DNA of 25,740 nucleotides from the IMG/VR virus record IMGVR_UViG_3300002488_000070, positions 1-25,740 of that record. One strand, 5' to 3'. Below are positions 1-8,862 of the stretch, piece by piece. This DNA is from a virus. The position numbers and the translations under genes were made by a program. Position 1 is the stretch's first letter. Every line of letters starts with the position of its first letter. Below the pieces are notes generated by a model that ran no database searches, was not told where the DNA came from, and saw only the letters and a program-made list of their open reading frames with translations.

Positions 1-2586
1 ATCACCATCATCTGGAGGTAGAGTAAGTGTATAATTCGATGCTAAGTTATCAGGTGATTTTATTGCAGCATATTTACTATTAGTAGCATTGTATATACTA
101 ATACCTGCACCAACTGAACCATCAGCACTTAATGAAATTCCTTTATCGTAAGTGGATAATCTTAAACTATTATCATAAAATAAATCAACACCGCCATCGG
201 TTAAAGCACTTAATGCAGTTTCAGTACCACCTTTTGTTCTAAGATAAATTCCTAAAGCACTCTCTACATATAAATTTGCAGAAGCACCAGTATTTTTTAT
301 ATAACTATCATCAAAATGATAAATTTGTAATTCTCTATTATCACCCCAACTTGCTTCAATGTTGTCGAGATATCTAAATCTCATTTCTGATTTATCCCAG
401 AAAGCAGATTTAATACCTACATTACCTTTACTATCAGTACCACCAGTTCCATGAAACTCAACATCATCTTTAAATGTTGCAATGCCAGATACATATAAAT
501 CATCAACTGTAAGAGTTCCTAATCCATCAAATGTATTTGCATATACAACATCCCATCTATTTGCCGCACTACCTAAATCATTTTGATTTGGAATATTTGG
601 TATAATATCACTATCAACCTTTCCTTTAAAATCAATATTATCTGTTGTAGCATCACCTAAATTTATATCTCCATTTAGATTAGAAACACCACCAACTGTT
701 AAATTACTACTAAAATTACCAGTCGCAGCATCTAATTGTCCAGTAACAGTAACTCCTATCCCAGAAGTTTGGAATTTAAGACCAGGACTAGTACCATTAT
801 AATATAAATCTACTGATCCTAAACCATTAAATTTTGTAACTAAAGCATTTGTAGGACCAAGTACTTTAATTATACCATCATTAGCAGTATTATTTTTTAT
901 TTTTAAAGTAGCACACTTGTTAGTATCATCAAAATAAACTGAAAAATCCTGAAGTGTGCCAAATATAGTTTTTGTATCATTAATAAACTTAAGTGCATTA
1001 TCAGACTTATCCCAATAAGCTGATGTTATACCATTAACACCATGAAGTTGTACATCTCCTTTAAATGTACCAACACCTGGATTTACAAGAAGTTGTTCAA
1101 ATATTCCATCAGAAAGTACAGTATCATTTTTTACATGTAAATCCCCACCAACATAAAGATCTCCACCAGTAGTGGTAATACCACCAGCAGCAGAAAGAGT
1201 AACACCTATTCCACTTGAAGGACCAGTAAATGATACTGCACCACCAACATTTAAATTTTTCTCAATTCCCACACCACCTTTAACTATTAAAGCACCATTA
1301 TCTTTAGTATGTGATTCAGTAGGATAATTTAAATATATTCCAGCATTTACTTGTACTGTATCACTATAAGCATCTAAAGTTAAATTACCAGTTGATGTTC
1401 TAATTTCATTAGTATCAACAATTACATTACCTATAGTTGAAATTCCAGTAACTTTTAAGTTTGCAGATGTAGTAGTTCCAACAACATTAACTCCTAATGG
1501 TCTAAGAGTGTAATCATCAAATGTTAAATTAGTACTATCAACTAATTCACCATTAGTTCCAACATAAACAACACGATCATTTGTTAAATCTGTAACTTGT
1601 GCTGTGTTTGCCTTTACTCCACCTTGAGCATCAATAAGATTGAGTGCTGTAGTAATACCAGTAATATATAAATGATCAACAGTAACTCCACCCCTGAATG
1701 TAGACAATCCAATTACATCTAATAAAGAGGTTGGTTGAGTACTTCCAATACCAACTCTATCATTAGTTGCATCATAATAGAAGAGATCTGCACCATCTAC
1801 TAAACCTGCAGTATTATGGTATTGTAATTGCCCAATATCTCCACCAGCACCAGAACGAACAGCAGAAGCATTTGTCCATTCAAGACCAGTAAGACCCCTG
1901 GTTAAAAGTTCTCCTTGATCTCCACCTTCATTATTATAATCATATATCGTTCCTCTTATTCTAACATCACCATTAACATCTAATTCTTGTGATGGAGCTA
2001 TAGTTCCTATACCTACCGACGCAATACCACTTGCACCAGAAAAGGCAGTTATAATGGTTCCACCAATTCCAATATTAATTCCATTTCCTACAGTAAGAAT
2101 ACCAACTGCACTATTGAATACTAAATCAGAAGATGTATTAAAATCATTACGATGAGTTCCTACTCCACTATTTCCTTTTGGATCAAATATTCTTTCCTTA
2201 AATAAAACACTTCCAACATCACCTGGAGGAGTTACTGTAATGGTTGCACCAACTCCTAAAAGAGCAGCATCAGCAGTAAGACCTACTCCTACAAAATTAA
2301 GTTGAGTTATACTACTTACTGATCCTACTAATGATCCCTCATCATATACACTAATAGAACCTGGAATTAAACCACCACCAATTGGAATCCAATACCTTTC
2401 TCCAGGATTAGAAAGAACAGATACTAATTGATATTGTTGACCTGCAGGAATACCAGGAGTTCCAGAAGCAGTTGGTGGATCACCAATATTAGGTTCTGCT
2501 TGACTTAAATCAAGATATTGATATCTATCATCCGTTAATCTATTTTGTGGGGTTCTTTTAACCCTTCCACTTAAATACTTAGGCAT
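1..2586 (-). CDS. Tail fibre-like structural protein (C-terminus off the left edge)
   Basis: The frame is open from the ATG at 2586 to base 1, giving 862 codons with no stop, so the 3' end is outside the window. The N-terminus begins MPKYLSGRVKRTP. The rest is rich in Gly, Thr, Asn and Val with short beta-strand motifs such as VGIGSTQPTSLLDV, ITGITT and TGQLDAATGNFSSNLTVGG, as in collar and fibre proteins of marine T4-like phages. About 75 residues are duplicated (two copies of a TFK-D-V ... WDKS block), and one NGALIVKGGVGIEKNLNVGG unit is shared with the 1103-aa protein. The visible end (TLTLPPDDGD) is a motif I recall from cyanophage fibres. The start overlaps the preceding stop by 8 bases (ATGCCTAA) and there is no clear Shine-Dalgarno, so translational coupling is likely. 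A role in host binding is inferred; the receptor is unknown. Confidence 0.75.
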   Translation of the reverse strand, partial: MPKYLSGRVKRTPQNRLTDDRYQYLDLSQAEPNIGDPPTASGTPGIPAGQQYQLVSVLSNPGERYWIPIGGGLIPGSISVYDEGSLVGSVSSITQLNFVGVGLTADAALLGVGATITVTPPGDVGSVLFKERIFDPKGNSGVGTHRNDFNTSSDLVFNSAVGILTVGNGINIGIGGTIITAFSGASGIASVGIGTIAPSQELDVNGDVRIRGTIYDYNNEGGDQGELLTRGLTGLEWTNASAVRSGAGGDIGQLQYHNTAGLVDGADLFYYDATNDRVGIGSTQPTSLLDVIGLSTFRGGVTVDHLYITGITTALNLIDAQGGVKANTAQVTDLTNDRVVYVGTNGELVDSTNLTFDDYTLRPLGVNVVGTTTSANLKVTGISTIGNVIVDTNEIRTSTGNLTLDAYSDTVQVNAGIYLNYPTESHTKDNGALIVKGGVGIEKNLNVGGAVSFTGPSSGIGVTLSAAGGITTTGGDLYVGGDLHVKNDTVLSDGIFEQLLVNPGVGTFKGDVQLHGVNGITSAYWDKSDNALKFINDTKTIFGTLQDFSVYFDDTNKCATLKIKNNTANDGIIKVLGPTNALVTKFNGLGSVDLYYNGTSPGLKFQTSGIGVTVTGQLDAATGNFSSNLTVGGVSNLNGDINLGDATTDNIDFKGKVDSDIIPNIPNQNDLGSAANRWDVVYANTFDGLGTLTVDDLYVSGIATFKDDVEFHGTGGTDSKGNVGIKSAFWDKSEMRFRYLDNIEASWGDNRELQIYHFDDSYIKNTGASANLYVESALGIYLRTKGGTETALSALTDGGVDLFYDNSLRLSTYDKGISLSADGSVGAGISIYNATNSKYAAIKSPDNLASNYTLTLPPDDGD

Positions 2587-4795
2587 TACTATTTTCTAGA
2601 ATACTTGCAAGAAATTCCATTTGAAGTGGAGCAACAAGTCCACCTTGAGTTGATATTCCAACATTAACTGTAATGCTATTTGGGTTTGCTTCAATAATAC
2701 CTAATGTTGCTCCTGATGCAGGATCACCTGGACGTGGGTATGAATGCTCAGATCCAAATCCATCTTGACTACAAGAGAATATTAATGAATTATTAGCTAT
2801 TGTGATTGAATCAGTTGCCCTCTTCATACCATTTGTAACAGCACTAACAAACTCATGCTGATAATCACCACCTTGCTTTACAACTGATCTAGTTATACCC
2901 GCTTTTGACCTTACAAAAGTATGGGCATCTCCAGAAGCAGCTCCTGCACTTCCAACATTAACACTAAAATTATTTGCATCAATATATGTAATTGGTATCC
3001 AAGCATCAGCAGCAGGATCAGTTGCTCTAGGATAACTATCTTCACCACCTCCACCATATCCACAGGAGAAAGTTATACTATTATTATCAATTTTAATTGC
3101 ATCTCCTTGTTCAAATCCATGACCAGTAATAGTTAAAGTCATTACACCAGTTGATGGGTTATAAGAAGCACTTTCTGGTTTCTGTTTAGTTGCTGGTACA
3201 AATGTATGGATTCCAACATCAGAATTATCTGCTGTTCCAATACCCAAAGATACTGTCGTATCTGTTCTTCCAACAATTGGAATTGATGTATTATAATAAG
3301 GATCAGATGTACGAGGATAATCATGATTAGTAGCATGAGCATCCTTAGCACAAGTAAATCTAAGAGATTCTTTTCCAATTTTAACTGTTTTAGTTGCTCT
3401 ACTTAAACCATCCTCTGCCCAAGATACAAAAGTATGAGCATTAGTGTTTGTAGATGGAGTAGTATTTAATACCTGAACAGTAAATGTGTTTGTAGTAACA
3501 TTAGAAATAGGAAGCCATGTACCAAATGCTTTATCACCTTCTCTTGGATATGTTTTTTTAGCAGCATCACCACTTGCACCATTATAATTACAACTCATAG
3601 TCAGTGCATTAGGTGCAATATTAATCCAATCACCATTATTAAATCTATGATTATTAAGAGTAACAGTAACTACACCCGTAGTTGGATTATATGCTGCATT
3701 AGTTGGAGTATGCTTTGATGGTCCTTTAAATGTATTTCCACCTACACTAAGAGTAGCAATACCAACTCTAGGATCATAAACTGCAGCAGCTACTGAATAA
3801 AATGAAATAGGAGATGTTCCTACATTCAAATTAAATTTAGTAGCATTTTCTACTGTAATAGATTTCCATACTTGAGAAACTGGATCAGTAGGTCTTGGAT
3901 AAGTATGAATTGTAGTTTTACCATCCATACTACATTTAAAACTTAATGCATAATCATCAAATTTTACAAGATTTCCAGTAGAATATCCATGAGCAGTAGC
4001 AGTAGTAATTGTTAGTATTCCTACAGAAGCATCATATTCAGCACCATTTGGTGTTTTTGAAGTTGATGATGTAAATAAAGTATTATCAATAAGAGTTAGA
4101 TCTAATTTTCCAGTCTTAGCATCATATGCAGCATTTGATGGAGTAACTGTAGCACTACTTGAAGATATTGTTACACAATTTTGATTACATCTAATAAATT
4201 TATGGTTTGCAGGATTATAAAAATGCAATATTCCATTAGCACTACCAATATCTGCAGTAAATTCTGTAGTAGTTGGTGCAGTATTTACAATATATGATGC
4301 TTGTGGATCTGGGAAAATAGTAGTAGTTATACCTGAAGTATTATTAGCACAGGTAAATGCTATTCCTCCCATTGTTATTTGATCACCAGCAGAGAATCCA
4401 TGAGGACTCATTGTTATTACAGTTACAATTCCTGTAGGTTCATCATATTCAACCTTAGTAACTGTAGATACACCACTTTGTGTTCCTTGAATAAAAACTT
4501 TATCTATAATTAATGGTGTTTTTTCTAACACCATTCTACCATCAATTAAAATAACACCATCATTAGGTGGTATTTCTACATCCTTTATAACTCTTATATC
4601 TCTCTCAAGACCAGTACTTCTAGATTCTCTTCTTTGAGTAAAAGTAACTGTTGGATATGTGCCTACACCAACATTTGCTACCTGTGCATACAACACCAAA
4701 GCAGAAGTTCCTGTTGGTACTTCATACAATTTTTGCAATCCTGGTGCTACAGGAACGGCAATTGATATAAACTTATTAACTGGTGCTATTGCCAT
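2579..4795 (-). CDS. Repeat-containing virion structural protein (738 aa)
   Basis: The first ~110 residues (MAIAPVNKFISIAVPVAPGL...) form a conserved-looking N-terminal domain rich in beta strands, as in a family of marine T4-like phage structural proteins. The rest is about six diverged repeats of roughly 80-115 residues. Each has a beta-hairpin start (Y-P-TG-V-T-T), an H-G/N-G-D turn, a single Cys in a (F/M)(S/T)C context, then a (S/T)YPRxxDP signature. Repeated Ig-like or beta-sandwich modules in a fibre or baseplate decoration protein are the likely reading; this is inferred. The gene lies between two fibre genes. Its ATG at 4795 follows the upstream TAA by one base, with a weak GAGAT ribosome site. 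Enzymatic motifs are absent. The exact virion position is unknown. Confidence 0.7.
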   Translation of the reverse strand: MAIAPVNKFISIAVPVAPGLQKLYEVPTGTSALVLYAQVANVGVGTYPTVTFTQRRESRSTGLERDIRVIKDVEIPPNDGVILIDGRMVLEKTPLIIDKVFIQGTQSGVSTVTKVEYDEPTGIVTVITMSPHGFSAGDQITMGGIAFTCANNTSGITTTIFPDPQASYIVNTAPTTTEFTADIGSANGILHFYNPANHKFIRCNQNCVTISSSSATVTPSNAAYDAKTGKLDLTLIDNTLFTSSTSKTPNGAEYDASVGILTITTATAHGYSTGNLVKFDDYALSFKCSMDGKTTIHTYPRPTDPVSQVWKSITVENATKFNLNVGTSPISFYSVAAAVYDPRVGIATLSVGGNTFKGPSKHTPTNAAYNPTTGVVTVTLNNHRFNNGDWINIAPNALTMSCNYNGASGDAAKKTYPREGDKAFGTWLPISNVTTNTFTVQVLNTTPSTNTNAHTFVSWAEDGLSRATKTVKIGKESLRFTCAKDAHATNHDYPRTSDPYYNTSIPIVGRTDTTVSLGIGTADNSDVGIHTFVPATKQKPESASYNPSTGVMTLTITGHGFEQGDAIKIDNNSITFSCGYGGGGEDSYPRATDPAADAWIPITYIDANNFSVNVGSAGAASGDAHTFVRSKAGITRSVVKQGGDYQHEFVSAVTNGMKRATDSITIANNSLIFSCSQDGFGSEHSYPRPGDPASGATLGIIEANPNSITVNVGISTQGGLVAPLQMEFLASILENSNA
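2650..4460 (-). repeat. Six diverged ~80-115-residue protein repeats in the 738-aa protein
   Basis: At protein level the repeats are marked by YPRPTDP, YPREGD, YPRTSDP, YPRATDP and YPRPGDP, plus one degenerate first copy with FPDPQ. A (F/M)(S/T)C-type Cys lies 10-20 residues before each. The DNA copies are clearly diverged, so this is an old domain amplification and not a recent tandem duplication. Boundaries are approximate. Confidence 0.75.
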
Positions 4796-4796
4796 A

Positions 4797-7700
4797 TTAT
4801 CTCAACGCTAGTATTAAGGGTGTTAATTGTGCTTGAATTGCTCGGTTAAAATCTCTTCCTCGAATAGTAGATGTAGTTTGATCAACAGTTAAACCATCGC
4901 CAATTCTAAAATTACCCTTTTGATCTGTACTTGTAAATGGACATTGACCTCCATTTATTGCAACTACTTCATTAGCAGTAATAGGTTCACCACCTTGGAA
5001 GGGGTTCGCTTTATTTATATCGGTACCAGCACCGATATATTCAAATGAATGAGAACTGGTAATAATTCTACTGAGTCTAACTAATTCTATCTCAGTTCCA
5101 GCATTAATAGAATATGGAATAAACTGATCAAATGTTACAGTCGTTAGTCCAACAGTATCTGTTGGTTCAGTAGCAACACTTACAGTATATAGAATAGGAT
5201 CTGTATCTGCAACTAATTGTGCAGATCCACCACCACTAATACTAACTTCAAATGATTGATTTGGTAAGAAATTTCTACCACTTGCAATAACATCAATCGA
5301 AGTAATGGTACCAGCAGCACTTACATTTGCAGAAAATTCTGCACCAATAGATTCTGGTCCTAAAGGTCTTGGAACAGTAACAACTGGAGGTGCTGCAGCA
5401 TTATATTCTCCTGGTATTCCTCCATCTACAACAGTAATACCTCTAATTAATTGTAGAGGTGCAGTTAAAATACCAGTTACTGAAGTATCAAGATAATCTG
5501 CTAAATTAATCTTAAAGAATAAACCTTGCCCATCAAATGGTTTTCTAAATCTATCAAATTTATCAGTAACATCAATAAGCTCAAAAACATCACTATCAGC
5601 AGGAGCAGTAGTAAATAATTCTCCTGTAAATTCTGTTGCACCAACACCATTAGAATATAAACCAAAATTACCAAATGATGAATTTGAGTTTGTTAAATCA
5701 CATTGCCCTCCAGTATCACAATAAATTGCAATATCACAAGCAATAGTAAATATAGAAACTAATTGAGCATATCCATTATTTGTAATTGATACACCAATAC
5801 CATTCTGATTGTATTGTGTAAAGGCATCACAAACAAAGGATTTAAAGTCTTGTCCTAGATTATTAGTACCACTGAAATCTGCATTAGCATGATTACCATC
5901 AATCCTCATACCAACACTACCTGACATAAAGTTAGTACAGTTCCTAATATATGGAGATTTCCATCTACCAGTAGAACCTTCATTTGCTGGTCCCAATGCA
6001 ATATATCCAGTGCTTGCCTGATCTGCTGTAACTAATGGAGGGAAAGCAACTGCTGCACCAGTATGATTATATGAAACTCCACCTTGATTATCAGTAGGAG
6101 GACCAGAGAAGTTAAGATTCTGAATCAAACATCCTCGTCTAACATGAAATACATCCTTATCTCTATTTGAAGGGATAATAGTTACCAATCTTAAATCCTC
6201 ACCAGATACAGAAACATCAGTTCTTAATCCAATTGGATTATTTTCAGTATAACTACCAGATCTAACAATAATAGTATCTCCTTCTTTTGCTATAGATGCA
6301 GCAGCACCAACAGTTCTCTTTGCATCACCTTCCAATAATCCAGTGTTACTATCATTACCATCCATAGTAACCCAAATAGCATTATCAGTCTCAACACCAG
6401 ATGGTCTCCAAGATACACCAGCACCAACTGCAGATAATCTATAATCATTCTTACTTTTACTAACATCAAATCCAACACTGTTTAACTTATCAATAACAGA
6501 ATTTTCTAACTCTAATGTTCCTTCAATTCTTGCATTATTACCAACATTTAAATTCTCTTCAATACCAACACCACCTTCTTGTACTACAAGAGCACCAGTA
6601 TCCTTATTAGTTGATGATTGATTAGAACCTATCCTTACATTACCACCAACATTTACATTTTCTTCAACACCAAGACCACCTTCTTCTACTACAAGAGCAC
6701 CAGTATCTTTATCAGTTGATGATGTATTTTTCCCAATATTAACATTTCCTGCAACACCAATACCACCTACTTCTACTAGTAGAGCACCAGTAGTGCTATT
6801 TGTTGATTCTAAGGCAGATTGTAATTTAGTTTGTCCACCAACAATTAATTTTTTAACAATACCAACACCACCATCCATTTGCACAGAAGCAAATGTTTTT
6901 GTTGATGCATCAGTAGTATCATTAAATGTAGTCTTTCCATCTACATCTAGAGTATTGTTAAGTGTTGTAGCACCATCTACATCTAAAGTATTATTTAAAG
7001 TTGTAGCACCATCTACATCTAGAGTATTGTTAAGTGTTGTAGCACCATCTACATCTAGAGTATTGTTAAGTGTTGTAGCACCATCTACATTTAATGTAGA
7101 ATCTAAATCAGTTGCTTGATTTACAGTTAAAGTTCCTTTAAGTAAAGTATTACCATCAACTGTCAATAATGAATCAAATTGTACATTACCAGTAGCATGA
7201 AGAGTTCCTGATATATCTAAATCATATGTTGGATTAGCATTCTTAATACCAACCTTAGTCATCCTAAAGATTGGAGAAGTATTAGTATTATTAGTGAATC
7301 CCCATAAATCTTGAGATTGTATCCTAGCAATCATTGTAGGATTATCTGGATCTGGTATAGGAAGTATAGTATCAGTACCTAAACCTAAACTATTAATTTG
7401 CACATAATTCATTGTTGCAAATGTTTGTGCAGTTCCAGGATTTGGTATATAAACACCTTCATCTTGAACAAAAATACCATGTAAATCAATTGGTGATGCC
7501 TCAATCCATCGGACACCATCAACATCCATATTCAAGTAGTATCCATTAACACCAGGAGATTCTGCAGAGTCATATAAATGACCATCCAATCTCATTGGTC
7601 CTAATACATCAAGTTTTACTTCACCAGTAAAGGAGGTATTCATACCCCCAAATGTAGCAGGGTCAGTTGTTCCAATACCAACTGTACCTAGTCCAGTAAT

Positions 7701-8108
7701 TACAACAGCTCTATCATCTGTTTCAAGAGAATTGCCAATTGTATTTGGACCACCAACTTGGAATCTTTGGAATGGTGCTGTATTTGCTATACCAACTCTA
7801 CCAGGAAAATGTCCAGTATTAATACCAGTGAATACAGTTCCACCAACACCAACATCTAACCTACGTCGAACTAATAAATTATAAACATCTAAATCTGCTT
7901 CAATAAAGACATCATCTTTAAAGGTAGCAATACCACCAAACCAAGAATTCTCTAAAACCTTTAAATTTTTTACTACTAGATTATCAGGAAGTGTTAAATC
8001 TTGTCCTGCATAATCATAATATAATTTTCCATAGATATAAACATTTTCAAATACAGAATCTCCAATATGCGAATTTTCATTTCCTATAGGTAAATTGGTA
8101 TCAGACAT
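4797..8108 (-). CDS. Tail fibre / baseplate-associated protein with beta-helix domain (1103 aa)
   Basis: This is the first gene of the fibre block, with a strong ribosome site (TAGGAGGATAAT before the ATG). The domain order seen is as follows: a conserved N-terminus (MSDTNLPIGNENSHIG, roughly residues 1-80) likely to anchor to the virion; fibre-type strands with VGIGTTDPA motifs; five 12-residue TTLNNTLDVDGA repeats (about residues 330-390); three TGALVVEEGGxGVEENVNVGG units (about 430-520); and from about residue 575 (AIWVTMDGNDSNTG) to 830 a segment resembling a pectate-lyase-like right-handed beta-helix, with DxGNDxNTG and a stacked V/I ladder. The C-terminal end (GNFRIGDGLTVDQ ... FNRAIQAQLTPLILALR) is a motif I recall from cyanophage structural proteins. 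The likely role is a long or short tail fibre, possibly with glycan-binding or glycan-degrading ability. No catalytic residues can be assigned by eye. Confidence 0.7.
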   Translation of the reverse strand: MSDTNLPIGNENSHIGDSVFENVYIYGKLYYDYAGQDLTLPDNLVVKNLKVLENSWFGGIATFKDDVFIEADLDVYNLLVRRRLDVGVGGTVFTGINTGHFPGRVGIANTAPFQRFQVGGPNTIGNSLETDDRAVVITGLGTVGIGTTDPATFGGMNTSFTGEVKLDVLGPMRLDGHLYDSAESPGVNGYYLNMDVDGVRWIEASPIDLHGIFVQDEGVYIPNPGTAQTFATMNYVQINSLGLGTDTILPIPDPDNPTMIARIQSQDLWGFTNNTNTSPIFRMTKVGIKNANPTYDLDISGTLHATGNVQFDSLLTVDGNTLLKGTLTVNQATDLDSTLNVDGATTLNNTLDVDGATTLNNTLDVDGATTLNNTLDVDGATTLNNTLDVDGKTTFNDTTDASTKTFASVQMDGGVGIVKKLIVGGQTKLQSALESTNSTTGALLVEVGGIGVAGNVNIGKNTSSTDKDTGALVVEEGGLGVEENVNVGGNVRIGSNQSSTNKDTGALVVQEGGVGIEENLNVGNNARIEGTLELENSVIDKLNSVGFDVSKSKNDYRLSAVGAGVSWRPSGVETDNAIWVTMDGNDSNTGLLEGDAKRTVGAAASIAKEGDTIIVRSGSYTENNPIGLRTDVSVSGEDLRLVTIIPSNRDKDVFHVRRGCLIQNLNFSGPPTDNQGGVSYNHTGAAVAFPPLVTADQASTGYIALGPANEGSTGRWKSPYIRNCTNFMSGSVGMRIDGNHANADFSGTNNLGQDFKSFVCDAFTQYNQNGIGVSITNNGYAQLVSIFTIACDIAIYCDTGGQCDLTNSNSSFGNFGLYSNGVGATEFTGELFTTAPADSDVFELIDVTDKFDRFRKPFDGQGLFFKINLADYLDTSVTGILTAPLQLIRGITVVDGGIPGEYNAAAPPVVTVPRPLGPESIGAEFSANVSAAGTITSIDVIASGRNFLPNQSFEVSISGGGSAQLVADTDPILYTVSVATEPTDTVGLTTVTFDQFIPYSINAGTEIELVRLSRIITSSHSFEYIGAGTDINKANPFQGGEPITANEVVAINGGQCPFTSTDQKGNFRIGDGLTVDQTTSTIRGRDFNRAIQAQLTPLILALR
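6535..6810 (-). repeat. Three TGALVV-EGG-VEEN units in the 1103-aa fibre
   Basis: The protein units have the pattern S-T-(K)-D-TGAL(V/L)V-E-GG-G-(V/I)-EN(V/L)NVG. They are spaced 29 and 35 residues apart, and the DNA copies are recognisably similar on the minus strand. A related single unit lies in the downstream fibre gene near 1245-1310. Confidence 0.75.
6937..7116 (-). repeat. 36-bp tandem repeat, five copies (12-residue TTLNNTLDVDGA unit)
   Basis: Copies start at 6937, 6973, 7009, 7045 and 7081 with an exact 36-bp period. Copies 1, 3 and 4 are essentially identical, copy 2 differs at several bases, and copy 5 is degenerate. Each unit adds 12 residues, so the fibre can change length in frame by slippage or recombination. 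Confidence 0.9.
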
Positions 8109-8117
8109 ATTATCCTC

Positions 8118-8861
8118 CTAATTCTGCGATTGATTAACTGCTGATTCTACAGCTGCACCTGCAACAGGACCACCATAGGCAGTAGCAACACTTCCAGCAA
8201 GAGAACCAGCATCTAAACCTTCACCACTAAGTAATTGTCCAGCAACGGCACCTGCAACAGGACCACCATAGGCAGTAGCAGCAGCTTGAGCTAACCCACT
8301 AAGACTTAAATCTCCACCCATTGCTCCACCAAATCCACCAAGCAAACTACTACCACCAAGATAACTACTAGCAAAAGCCTTAAACATACTAGTTTTTTTA
8401 AGCAATTCTGCTATATTTCCCTTTTTAAGACCTTTCTCATCAACATGAACCTTAGTACCATAAATTAAAACCTCATCAGTAGATCCTGGTTGATCATAAC
8501 CAATGCGAATTTTAGGTGCTTGTAATACTATTTCTTCTGATGCCTGTAAAGTAATCTGTTTTGCTTTCTGTAAAAGTTTTCCTCTGTCTGCATTAAAATC
8601 ACAATTACCTTTATGAACAACTAATTTATAACTATGCTCATTTTCTTTATTTTTAAATCCACACTCTACTTGTAGTGTTTTTTCAGCATAAACTCTTGAT
8701 AAACCACTACCTTCAGCAAGAGTTTGATTATATTTTACACCATCTTTCGTCTGAGACAGTAAAGAATATGCAACCTTTCCTGGCAATCCAACAACATGCC
8801 CAGAAGCTTCAATAATTAACTGTTGATTAAATATTTCCTGAGTATAATTTTCTTGACTCAT
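8118..8861 (-). CDS. Putative baseplate spike / tail-tip protein with beta-prism-like segment (247 aa)
   Basis: I chose the ATG at 8861 (MSQENYTQEIFNQ), which has a strong GGAGGA ribosome site encoded in the last codons of the upstream gene and starts just after that gene's stop. A longer in-frame extension would lie wholly inside the upstream gene. The middle of the protein (about residues 95-150) has short alternating strands, AKQITLQASEEIVLQAPKIRIG followed by GSTDEVLIYGTKVHVDEKG. These resemble the strand-turn repeats of phage spike or VgrG-like C-terminal prisms. The C-terminal third is Gly/Ala-rich with a duplicated TAYGGPVAGA motif. Its position after the gp27-like and gp5-like genes supports a central spike or tip role. 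That is an inference; I see no enzymatic motif. Confidence 0.5.
   Translation of the reverse strand: MSQENYTQEIFNQQLIIEASGHVVGLPGKVAYSLLSQTKDGVKYNQTLAEGSGLSRVYAEKTLQVECGFKNKENEHSYKLVVHKGNCDFNADRGKLLQKAKQITLQASEEIVLQAPKIRIGYDQPGSTDEVLIYGTKVHVDEKGLKKGNIAELLKKTSMFKAFASSYLGGSSLLGGFGGAMGGDLSLSGLAQAAATAYGGPVAGAVAGQLLSGEGLDAGSLAGSVATAYGGPVAGAAVESAVNQSQN
8155..8280 (-). repeat. Exact 33-bp direct repeat pair near the 3' end of the spike-like gene
   Basis: The same 33 bases occur at 8155-8187 and 8248-8280, with a 93-bp period. They encode the repeated ATAYGGPVAGA element. Identity at DNA level suggests a recent duplication or ongoing gene conversion, because the flanking bases differ. Confidence 0.85.
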
Positions 8862-8862
8862 A

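Noticed and set aside
6793-7119. Plus-strand open frame across the 36-bp repeats
   Set aside because: Its repeated peptide is simply the reverse-strand reading of the tandem repeat in the fibre gene; no independent signals.
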